Below, piece after piece: positions 1 to 6,036 of a stretch of 7,213 nt of DNA. The notes under the pieces are model-generated. The model had not been told where the DNA came from and searched no databases. It saw only the letters and a program-made list of their open reading frames with translations. Every line of letters starts with the position of its first letter. Within the stretch, counting starts at the first letter, position 1. Made by a program: the position numbers and the translations under genes. Source of the stretch: Rubrivivax sp. (GTDB lineage Bacteria; Pseudomonadota; Gammaproteobacteria; Burkholderiales; Burkholderiaceae_C); the NCBI GenBank assembly GCA_020851615.1, contig JADZCL010000430.1, positions 1 through 7,213 on the forward strand. The letters are read 5' to 3'.

Positions 1-1082
1 CCGGCTATGACGGCTCGGCCACCACCGACGACCAGAACGAGAACACCGTGCGCAACGGCCATCTCGCGTGGGCCGCGCGCTGGAGTGCCGACGCGAACAC
101 CCGCCTGCAGATCGGCCAGACCGAGACGCGATACGAGACGCAGCCGAGCTTCTACCGGACCGAGACGACGCTGCGCGACTACACGCTGCTGCATGAGCAG
201 CGCATGGGCCCCGGTCGCGTGACGGGTACGCTCGAACGCCGCGAGGACAAGCTCTTCAATCCGGCGACACCATTTGGTGCGGCCTTCGGCGGCAGGCGTC
301 ACCAGAACGCGCTCGGCCTGGGCTGGCGGGGCGACTTCGCCGGCCACGCGCTGCAGCTGCGCGCCCGGCGTGACGACGACAGCGAATTCGGCACCCGCAA
401 CACCGGCAGCCTGTCCTGGGGCTGGACCTTCATGCCGCAGTGGCGGCTCAGCGCCACGGTGGCGACTTCGTTTCGCGTGCCCACGCTCTACCAGCGCTTC
501 AGCGAATACGGCAATCCGGACCTCGTGCCCGAGAGTGGCCGCAACGCCGAGCTCGGCCTGCGTTATGCCGCTGCCGGCAGCGAGCTGAGCCTGACCGCCT
601 GGCGCAACCGCATGACGCAGCTGATCAGCTTCGGCGCGGCCGGGCCCTGCGCCAGTACCTTTGGCTGCTACGTCAATGTCGGGCGTGCCGAACTGAAGGG
701 GCTGAGCCTTGCGGGTCGCACCACGCTGGCCGGTGTCGAGTTGCACGGCTCGCTGGACTGGCACGACCCGCGCAACCTGGCCAGTGGCAAGACGCTGCCG
801 CGGCGCGCGCGCCGTCTGGCCAGCTTCGGCGTGCAGACCCGGATGGCGGGCTGGCAGCTTGGCAGCGAGGTGCAGGCCGCCGCGCAGCGCTTCGACAACG
901 CGGCCAACACCCAGCGGCTGGGGGGCTATGCCCTTGTCAACCTGACCGCCAGCCGCGCCCTGCTCCCGGGCCTGGTGCTCGAGGCGCGCCTGGACAACCT
1001 GGGCGACAAGAAGTACGAGCTGGCGCGCAGCTACGTCACGCCCGGTCGCAGCGGGCAGCTCACCCTGCGCTGGACGCTCTGA
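1..1082 (+). CDS. btuB: TonB-dependent vitamin B12/corrinoid outer-membrane receptor, C-terminal part (5' truncated by window)
   Basis: This is the C-terminal beta-barrel part of a BtuB-type receptor, which moves corrinoids across the outer membrane using TonB energy. The open frame begins at base 3 with no in-window start codon, because the gene starts upstream, and it ends with TGA at 1080-1082. About 359 residues are visible. The plug domain and TonB box are outside the window. Family signatures seen are FRVPTLYQRFSEYGNPDLVP (about bases 474-533), NVGRAELKGLSL (about 675-710), and the terminal NLGDKKYE followed by a YVTPGRS segment, which resembles the BtuB ending. The protein alternates amphipathic strands with polar loops. 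Two oddities stand out: a CASTFGC cysteine pair in a predicted outer loop, and a final residue that is Leu instead of the usual Phe. The position at the head of B12 salvage and import genes supports a corrinoid substrate over a siderophore. Any regulation by a B12 riboswitch would lie upstream of the window. Confidence 0.93.
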   Translation, partial: GYDGSATTDDQNENTVRNGHLAWAARWSADANTRLQIGQTETRYETQPSFYRTETTLRDYTLLHEQRMGPGRVTGTLERREDKLFNPATPFGAAFGGRRHQNALGLGWRGDFAGHALQLRARRDDDSEFGTRNTGSLSWGWTFMPQWRLSATVATSFRVPTLYQRFSEYGNPDLVPESGRNAELGLRYAAAGSELSLTAWRNRMTQLISFGAAGPCASTFGCYVNVGRAELKGLSLAGRTTLAGVELHGSLDWHDPRNLASGKTLPRRARRLASFGVQTRMAGWQLGSEVQAAAQRFDNAANTQRLGGYALVNLTASRALLPGLVLEARLDNLGDKKYELARSYVTPGRSGQLTLRWTL

Positions 1083-1100
1083 CGCGGCACGCGCGATGCC

Positions 1101-1688
1101 ATGAGCCCGCAGCATGAACTCATCCTCGGCGGTGCGCGCAGCGGCAAGTCGCGCGCGGCGGAGCAGCGCGCCGCGCACTGGCTGCAGGCGGGGGGTGGGT
1201 ACCGTGCGACGCTGGTGGCCACGGCCTGGGGGCCGCAGTGGACGGGCGACCTGGAGATGGGCGAGCGCATCGCCCGCCATCGCGCCGATCGCGCCGCGCG
1301 CCTTGCCCGACTGGAGACGGTGGAGTGCGCGCTGCACCTGGGCGCGACGCTGCGCGCGCTCGACGACCCACGGCGGCTGATCGTCGTCGACTGCCTGACG
1401 CTGTGGCTGACGCAGTGCCTGATGCCACCGCCTGCGCCCGCGGGTGTGACACCTCCGCAGGCGGACTGGGCCAGCGAGCAGGCGGGGCTGTTCGATGCCC
1501 TGCGCGCAAGCCGCTCGCCGATCGTGCTGGTCTCCAACGAGATCGGCCTGGGGGTGACGCCGCTGGCGCCGCAGGCGCGTGCCTGTGTGGACGCGCTGGG
1601 GCGGCTGCACCAGGACCTGGCGGCATGCTGTGCCCGCGTGACCTTGATGGTTGCGGGCTGCGCGCTGCCGGTGAAGGGGCAGCCGTGA
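1101..1688 (+). CDS. cobU: bifunctional adenosylcobinamide kinase / adenosylcobinamide-phosphate guanylyltransferase
   Basis: CobU (CobP in the Pseudomonas denitrificans naming) is a cytoplasmic enzyme that phosphorylates adenosylcobinamide and then transfers GMP to it, giving adenosylcobinamide-GDP for nucleotide-loop assembly. The protein has 195 residues, close to the usual 180-200. The P-loop GGARSGKS lies at residues 10-17. His60 in RIARHRADR sits where the guanylylated histidine of Salmonella CobU (His46) is found, by eye alignment. A Walker-B-like IVVDCLTLW lies at 94-102 and VSNEIGLG at 144-151. The family is therefore secure. The ATG at 1101 places the P-loop at the normal distance from the N terminus, but no convincing Shine-Dalgarno precedes it. 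The gene starts 18 bases after btuB, and its end overlaps btuF by GTGA. Its presence beside the transporter genes suggests salvage of imported cobinamide as well as late de novo steps. Confidence 0.96.
   Translation: MSPQHELILGGARSGKSRAAEQRAAHWLQAGGGYRATLVATAWGPQWTGDLEMGERIARHRADRAARLARLETVECALHLGATLRALDDPRRLIVVDCLTLWLTQCLMPPPAPAGVTPPQADWASEQAGLFDALRASRSPIVLVSNEIGLGVTPLAPQARACVDALGRLHQDLAACCARVTLMVAGCALPVKGQP
1674..1679 (+). promoter_or_regulatory. Shine-Dalgarno supporting GTG start of btuF
   Basis: The AAGGGG run ends five bases before the GTG at 1685. It lies inside the last codons of cobU. It supports choosing this GTG over upstream starts in the same frame, which would run far back through cobU. 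Confidence 0.6.
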
Positions 1689-2614
1689 GCGCTGCGGCCG
1701 TGCCTGCGCTGCGCGCGTGGCGACCCCTGCTGCCCCTGCTGCTGCTGTGGCTTGCACTGGGTGGCGCCGTGCCGCCGCTGCGGGCGCAGGCCATCGTCAT
1801 CCACGACGATCGCGGCAGCGAGTTCCGTTTCGAGCGCCCGCCGCAGCGCATCGTGACGATGCTGCCTTCGCTCACCGAGACGGCGTGGGTGCTCGGCGTG
1901 GGCCCACGCCTGGTGGGCGTGGATCGCTACTCCAACTGGCCACCCGAGGTGGCCGCGCTGCCCCACCTGGGTGGACTGGAGGATGCGCAGATCGAGGCCA
2001 TTGCCGCACTCGCGCCCGATCTCGTGCTCGCCTCGATCTCTTCACGCGCCATGGACAGGCTGCAGGCGCTGGGCTTGCGGGTGGCGCGCTTTCGCTCCGA
2101 GAGCCACGCTGACGTGCGGCACACGGTCGAGCGCGTTGCGCGGCTCCTGGGACGCGAGGCCGAGAGCGTGCGTGTGCTGGCGCGCATCGAGCGCGAGTTG
2201 GACGCGGCGGCCGCGCGCGTGCCGGCCGCATTGCGCGGTGCCCGCGTCTACTTCGAGATCGGCGGCGGGCCTTACGCAGCGGGTGCCAGCTCCTTCATCG
2301 GCCAGACGCTGACGCGGCTGGCGCTGGTCAACGTCGTACCGGCGGAGCTCGGGCCCTTCCCGAAGCTGAACCCAGAGTTCGTCGTGCGCGCGCGGCCCGA
2401 GCTGATCATCGGCGTGCAGCGCGAGCTGGCCAGCATCGCGCAGCGACCGGGCTGGGCGTCGATCCCGGCCGTGCGGCAGGGGCGCCTGTGCGGCTTCGAG
2501 ACGACGACCTATGACCTGCTCGTGCGTCCGGGCCCGCGCATGGGGGAGGCAGCAGGCCTGCTGGTGGACTGCATGCTGCGCGTGCAGGGCGAGCAGAAGG
2601 CGGCGCCGCGATGA
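1685..2614 (+). CDS. btuF: periplasmic cobalamin-binding protein of the BtuFCD ABC importer
   Basis: This is a class III (helical-backbone) substrate-binding protein, which would carry corrinoid from BtuB to the BtuCD permease. I chose the GTG at 1685, giving 309 residues, because it overlaps the cobU stop as GTGA, has AAGGGG upstream, and gives a proper signal peptide: basic residues near 10-13, a Leu-rich core at 15-25, and likely cleavage after the A-Q-A ending at residue 36. There is no lipobox Cys, so a soluble periplasmic protein is expected. Family features are PQRIVTMLPSLTETAWVLG (53-71), YSNWPPEV (82-89), an I-E-A-I..L.PDLVLA block, and VRPGPRMGE near the C terminus. Glu104 and Glu231 align by eye with the two glutamates by which E. 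coli BtuF docks on BtuC. Cys269 and Cys296 could form a disulfide. Its stop overlaps the btuC start as ATGA. Specificity among corrinoids cannot be read from sequence. Confidence 0.93.
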   Translation: MSAAAVPALRAWRPLLPLLLLWLALGGAVPPLRAQAIVIHDDRGSEFRFERPPQRIVTMLPSLTETAWVLGVGPRLVGVDRYSNWPPEVAALPHLGGLEDAQIEAIAALAPDLVLASISSRAMDRLQALGLRVARFRSESHADVRHTVERVARLLGREAESVRVLARIERELDAAAARVPAALRGARVYFEIGGGPYAAGASSFIGQTLTRLALVNVVPAELGPFPKLNPEFVVRARPELIIGVQRELASIAQRPGWASIPAVRQGRLCGFETTTYDLLVRPGPRMGEAAGLLVDCMLRVQGEQKAAPR

Positions 2615-3675
2615 GCCACTCGGCCGTGGGGGGCGCGACGGCGCGGCCGGGCCTGCGCATGCGCGGCGCTGCGCACGCGCGGCGACGGCTGGCGGGCTGC
2701 ATCGCGCTGGCGCTGCTCGTGGGCCTGCTGGCGGGCCTGGCCACCGGTGCTGCAGGCTTCTCGCCGCGCGCGCTCTGGGCCGACCTCAGCGGCAACGACG
2801 CGTCGCTGCTGCTGTGGCAGATCCGCGCGCCGCGCACGCTGGGGGCCGTCTTCGTGGGTGCGCTGCTCGGGCTCGCAGGGGCGATTGCGCAGGGCGTCTT
2901 CCGCAACCCGCTGGCCGATCCCTATCTGCTGGGCAGTGCCGCGGGCGCGGGCCTGGCGGTGGTGCTGGTCCTGAGCGCGGCAACCTTTGCCGGTGCGGGC
3001 CTGAGCCTGGCCACGCTGGCCTGGATCGAGCGCCTGGGGTTGGTCGGCGCGGCCTTTGCCGGTGCGTTGGCGGGCGTCTCGCTGACCCTCATGCTCGCTC
3101 GCGGTGCGGTGCATACGCTGCGCCTGCTCCTGGCCGGCGTCGTGGTCGGTGTCCTGCTGGCCGCGTTCAGCGACCTGCTGACCATCGTCTCGCCCGATGC
3201 ACTGCGTGGCAAGCAGGCCTTCATGCTGGGCAGTACCAGCTTCATCGGCTGGGGTGCGCTGGCGCTGATGGCCGCTGGCTTGCTGCTGCTGGCGGCATTG
3301 GCCCGGCGCCACGCGCGCGCGCTGGATGCACTCACCCTGGGCGAAGACAGCGCCGCAAGCCTGGGCCTGGATCTCGCGCGCGTGCGCCTGATGCTGGTGG
3401 CGATGCTGAGCCTGGCCACCGCGCTGGCGGTTGCGCAGGCCGGACTGGTGGCGTTCGTCGGTCTGGTTGCACCGCACCTCGTGCGCCGCAATGCACCGGG
3501 TGCGCACGGCTGGCTGCTGCTGGCCAGCGCGGCCATGGGTGCGGCCCTGCTGCTGTGGGCCGACGTGATCGCGCGCGCGTTGATCGCGCCGCAGGAGCTG
3601 CCCGTGGGCGTGGTCACCGCGGTGCTCGGTGGCGGTTACCTGGTCTGGCTGCTCAAGCAGCGCAGTGTGGGATGA
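2611..3675 (+). CDS. btuC: FecCD-family permease of the cobalamin ABC importer
   Basis: This is the inner-membrane permease, which would dimerise and pair with BtuD and BtuF to import corrinoid. It has 354 residues, a little longer than E. coli BtuC (326) because of a roughly 25-residue Arg-rich cytoplasmic leader before the first membrane helix. The sequence is almost wholly hydrophobic, consistent with the ten helices of the family. Conserved motifs are IRAPR (71-75), QGVFRNPLADPYLLG (94-108), VAFVGLVAPHLVR (280-292) and LPVGVVTAVLGGGYLVWLL (330-348). The start at ATG 2611 overlaps the btuF stop (ATGA) with a modest AGAAGG ten bases upstream. Met17 at 2659 is an alternative start. The end overlaps btuD in the same way. 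The D-H-R segment that normally follows the APH..R motif is A-H-G here (298-300). The family also includes siderophore and heme permeases, so the B12 assignment rests on neighbours. Confidence 0.94.
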   Translation: MSHSAVGGATARPGLRMRGAAHARRRLAGCIALALLVGLLAGLATGAAGFSPRALWADLSGNDASLLLWQIRAPRTLGAVFVGALLGLAGAIAQGVFRNPLADPYLLGSAAGAGLAVVLVLSAATFAGAGLSLATLAWIERLGLVGAAFAGALAGVSLTLMLARGAVHTLRLLLAGVVVGVLLAAFSDLLTIVSPDALRGKQAFMLGSTSFIGWGALALMAAGLLLLAALARRHARALDALTLGEDSAASLGLDLARVRLMLVAMLSLATALAVAQAGLVAFVGLVAPHLVRRNAPGAHGWLLLASAAMGAALLLWADVIARALIAPQELPVGVVTAVLGGGYLVWLLKQRSVG

Positions 3676-4514
3676 GTGCGCCCGTGGCCGTCGGCCTCGC
3701 CGCCCAGGCGGTGCGCGTGCAACTGGCGCAGCGCGAAGTGCTGCAGGGCGTGAGCCTGCGGGTGGGCGTGGGCTGGACGGCGCTCGTGGGCCCCAATGGT
3801 GCGGGCAAGTCGACCCTGCTGCGTGCGCTGGCGGGCTTGCAGCCCCTGTCCGGCGGGCAGGTGCGGCTGCTCGGGCCAGCCGATGCGCCCGCAGGAGCTG
3901 CCGCCGGGGGTGATGTGCACCGCATGCCGCCGGCGCTGCGCGCGCGCGCCCTGGCGTGGCTGGCGCAGCAGGGCGACGTCACCGGCGAACTGACGGTGCG
4001 TGAGACGGTCGAACTCGGGCGCATCGCGCGGCTTGGCGTGCTGGGTACGCCGGGGGCGGCCGATCACCTGGCGGTCGAGCGTGCGATGGCGCTCACCGAG
4101 TGCACGGCGTGGCAGGACCGCCCGCTGGAGGGCCTCTCCGGCGGGGAGCGCCAACGCGTGCTGCTGGCGCGCGTGCTCGCCACCGATGCGCCGCTGCTGT
4201 TGCTGGATGAGCCGACGACGCACCTCGATGCGCCGCATCAGGTTGCGCTGGCGCGGCTGTTCCGTCGCCTGGCGCAGGGGGGCGTCCGCGGCGACGAGCC
4301 CCGGCGCGCCGTGCTCAGCGTGCTGCACGACCTGCCGATCGCGCTGTGCGCCGACCGCCTGCTGGTGCTCGACGCGGGCACGCTGCAAGCCGATGGCCCC
4401 CCCAGCGATCCCAGCGTCCAGGCTGCACTGGTGCGGGTCTTCGGCGGCGCGATCCGCATCGAGACCGACGCCGCCGGGCGTGCGCGCGTGGCGCTGGCGC
4501 TGGAAGCGGCCTGA
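3672..4514 (+). CDS. btuD: ATP-binding subunit of the cobalamin ABC importer
   Basis: This is the cytoplasmic ATPase that powers BtuC. It has 280 residues from the ATG at 3672, which overlaps the btuC stop as ATGA. The frame stays open upstream to 2511, but that part is btuC in another frame. All ABC motifs are intact: Walker [10 protein letters not shown] (40-48), Q-loop at Gln99-Gln100, signature LSGGERQR (155-162), Walker [13 protein letters not shown] (175-186) and the switch His219 in VLHD. It should therefore be a working ATPase. Compared with typical BtuD/FecE proteins it carries a loose Ala/Gly/Pro-rich stretch at about 69-80, before the Q-loop, and a short polar insert at about 203-212 between Walker B and the switch histidine. 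A 23-base gap separates it from cobO. The assignment to corrinoid transport rests on its place between btuC and cobO, since the ABC domain alone does not show the substrate. Confidence 0.94.
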   Translation: MSAPVAVGLAAQAVRVQLAQREVLQGVSLRVGVGWTALVGPNGAGKSTLLRALAGLQPLSGGQVRLLGPADAPAGAAAGGDVHRMPPALRARALAWLAQQGDVTGELTVRETVELGRIARLGVLGTPGAADHLAVERAMALTECTAWQDRPLEGLSGGERQRVLLARVLATDAPLLLLDEPTTHLDAPHQVALARLFRRLAQGGVRGDEPRRAVLSVLHDLPIALCADRLLVLDAGTLQADGPPSDPSVQAALVRVFGGAIRIETDAAGRARVALALEAA

Positions 4515-4522
4515 ACAGCCAG

Positions 4523-4532
4523 AAGGAGGTGA
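4523..4532 (+). promoter_or_regulatory. strong Shine-Dalgarno of cobO
   Basis: AAGGAGGTGA is a ten-base perfect match to the 16S rRNA 3' end, with the GGAGG core eight bases before the ATG at 4538. It is the best ribosome-binding site in the window and fixes the cobO start, although the reading frame is open further upstream inside btuD. Confidence 0.85.
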
Positions 4533-4537
4533 CACCG

Positions 4538-5107
4538 ATGGAGATCGTCGACCCGCCGCGCGCGCGGCGCAGTCCCAAGGCGCAGGGCGCGCGCCGCGGC
4601 CTGCTGATCGTCCACACCGGACACGGCAAGGGCAAGAGCACCGCGGCCTTCGGGCTGGCCCTGCGCGCGCATGGACGCGGCAAGCGGGTGCACATCTTCC
4701 AGTTCATGAAGGTGCCATCGGCCCGCTTTGGCGAGCAGCGAGCCTTTGCACAACTGGGTGTGCCCATCGAAGGCCTGGGTGACGGTTTCAGCTGGAAGAG
4801 CCGCGACCTCGAGCACAGCGCGCAGCTTGCGCGCGATGGCTGGGCGCGTGCCCAAGCGCTGATTCGTGCCGGCGACCACTTCCTCGTCGTGCTCGACGAG
4901 ATCACCTACCCGCTGCGCTACGGCTGGTTGCCGCTCGCGCCGGTGCTGGCCTGCCTGCGCGAGCGGCCGTCGCACGTGAACGTGTTGCTGACCGGGCGCG
5001 ATGCGCCGGCGGAGTTGATCGAGCTGGCCGATACCGTGACCGAAATGCAGCTCGTCAAGCACCACCACCAGCAGGGCGTGCCGGCACAGCGCGGGATCGA
5101 GGACTGA
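4538..5107 (+). CDS. cobO: corrinoid (cob(I)yrinic acid a,c-diamide) adenosyltransferase
   Basis: CobO (also called BtuR, or CobA in Salmonella) transfers the 5'-deoxyadenosyl group of ATP to cobalt(I) of corrinoids in the cytoplasm. It serves both de novo synthesis and salvage. The protein has 189 residues, the usual size. A basic, Pro/Arg-rich N terminus is followed by the P-loop HTGHGKGKS (26-34). The stretch [10 protein letters not shown] (81-90) puts Phe84 and Trp86 where Salmonella CobA has Phe91 and Trp93, which help displace the lower cobalt ligand. [16 protein letters not shown] (116-131), LLTGRDAP (150-157) and VTEMQLVKH (167-175) are typical of the family. The C terminus ends G-I-E-D, whereas many relatives end in G-I-E plus an aromatic residue, and it has three histidines at 175-177. 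The strong ribosome-binding site sets the start. The stop shares one base with the cbiB start (TGATG). Confidence 0.96.
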   Translation: MEIVDPPRARRSPKAQGARRGLLIVHTGHGKGKSTAAFGLALRAHGRGKRVHIFQFMKVPSARFGEQRAFAQLGVPIEGLGDGFSWKSRDLEHSAQLARDGWARAQALIRAGDHFLVVLDEITYPLRYGWLPLAPVLACLRERPSHVNVLLTGRDAPAELIELADTVTEMQLVKHHHQQGVPAQRGIED

Positions 5108-6036
5108 TGCTCGCCGCAGGGGCCATTGCCATTGCCTGGGCGATCGATGCGCGCTGGGGCGAGCCCCCCAATGCGTGGCATCCGGTGGCCTGGTTCGGTC
5201 GCCTGGCCAGGCCGCTGGGGCGGCTGGCAGCGGGCCTGCCGCCGCGTAGGGCCTTTTGTGCCGGTGCGCTGGCCTGGTGTGTGCTGCTGGCGCTCGTCGT
5301 CGCCGCAGCGATGCTCGTGCAGGCGGGGCTGGCCCGGTTGCCGAGCTGGCAGGCGCTGCCGCTGTTGGCATTGGCGTTGGCGCCCAGCTTCGCGTGGCGC
5401 ATGCTGGTGGACGAGGTGAGGGCCGTCGAGGTCGCCTTGGGCAGCGGCCTGGATGCGGGCCGCAGGCGGCTGCAGGGCCTGTGCAGCCGCGATGTCGACC
5501 GGCTCGACGAGGCGGGCGTGCGCGAGACGGCCATCGAGGCGCTGGCCGAGAACTTCAACGATTCACTGGTGGCGCCCCTGTTCTGGTTCGTCATCGCCGG
5601 CCTGCCCGGCGCGTGGGCGTGGCGCGCGGTGAACACGCTCGACGCGATGTGGGGCTACCGGGGGCCTTGGGAGTGGGCGGGCAAGTGGGCCGCGCGTGCC
5701 GACGACGCCCTGGGCTGGCTGCCGGCGCGCCTGGCCGCGGGCCTGTTGTGGCCGGCATCGGCGCGGCGTCTGCGCGATCTGCGGCGTCAGGCGCAGTGCA
5801 CGCCTTCCCCCAATGGCGGCTGGCCGATGGCCGCCATGGCCATGCGCCTGCGGGTGCGGCTTGGCAAGCCCGGCGTCTACGTGCTGAACCCGCAGGCGCA
5901 GCCGCCTGGCGCCGGGGCGCTGGCCCAGGCGCTGTGCATCGGCCAGCGCGGTGCCCAGCGTGTCTTCCTGCTGGCGATTGCCGCGTGCCTGGTGATTGCC
6001 GCCCTGTCGGCGCAAGCGGCTGTGAGGGGCGCGTGA
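5107..6036 (+). CDS. cbiB: adenosylcobinamide(-phosphate) synthase, membrane protein
   Basis: CbiB (CobD in the Pseudomonas denitrificans naming) joins adenosylcobyric acid to aminopropanol or its O-phosphate, giving adenosylcobinamide (phosphate). It is an inner-membrane protein. The length of 309 residues fits the family. Motifs seen are D14 with G-E-P at 18-20 and HPVAWFGR (25-32) near the N terminus, TAIEALAENFNDS (141-153) with VAPLFW (155-160), NTLDAMWGYR (176-185) and GKWAARADD (192-200). Hydrophobic segments lie at roughly 47-70, 80-97, 155-172 and 285-305. The ATG at 5107 follows GAGGA closely and overlaps the cobO stop by one base. The end overlaps the next gene by GTGA. It sits directly before the enzyme expected to make its amine substrate and before cobyric acid synthase, which makes the other substrate, so three linked steps are adjacent. 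Confidence 0.95.
   Translation: MLAAGAIAIAWAIDARWGEPPNAWHPVAWFGRLARPLGRLAAGLPPRRAFCAGALAWCVLLALVVAAAMLVQAGLARLPSWQALPLLALALAPSFAWRMLVDEVRAVEVALGSGLDAGRRRLQGLCSRDVDRLDEAGVRETAIEALAENFNDSLVAPLFWFVIAGLPGAWAWRAVNTLDAMWGYRGPWEWAGKWAARADDALGWLPARLAAGLLWPASARRLRDLRRQAQCTPSPNGGWPMAAMAMRLRVRLGKPGVYVLNPQAQPPGAGALAQALCIGQRGAQRVFLLAIAACLVIAALSAQAAVRGA

Noticed and set aside
1083..1100. Terminator or riboswitch between btuB and cobU
   Set aside because: The gap is only 18 bases, with no GC hairpin plus T-run and no B12-box-like sequence.
1729..1752. CTG-rich run in btuF resembling a short tandem repeat
   Set aside because: It encodes the Leu core of the signal peptide and is interrupted by CCC. It is too short to call a repeat locus.
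1031..1966. 311-codon minus-strand frame opposite cobU and the start of btuF
   Set aside because: It spans the junction of two coupled plus-strand genes and is low-complexity Arg/Ser/Ala. Nothing supports translation.
2509..3507. 332-codon open frame on the minus strand opposite btuC, Gln/Arg/His-rich
   Set aside because: It is the antisense shadow of a strongly supported btuC. The composition comes from reading Leu/Ala/Gly codons backwards in GC-rich DNA, and it has no recognisable domain.
2511..3671. Possible long N-terminal extension or fusion of BtuD (frame open from 2511)
   Set aside because: The extension runs through btuC in another frame and reads as Arg/Ala/Gly noise. The ATG at 3672 overlaps the btuC stop and gives a standard ABC protein.
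3587..3901. GCAGGAGCTGCC string occurring twice, in btuC (about 3590) and btuD (about 3890)
   Set aside because: Both copies are inside coding sequence in different contexts, with no longer shared flank. This is likely chance in GC-rich DNA.
3636..4535. 299-codon minus-strand frame opposite btuD
   Set aside because: It is the antisense shadow of an intact ABC ATPase and has no family signature of its own.
4238..5371. 377-codon minus-strand frame across btuD, cobO and cbiB
   Set aside because: It crosses three real genes on the other strand, is Arg/Ala-rich and has no motif. Long antisense frames are expected at this GC content.
5256..6032. Possible long N-terminal extension of the PLP enzyme
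   Set aside because: It is the shadow of cbiB in another frame. The GTG at 6033 gives the normal family N terminus (HGG.D..G).
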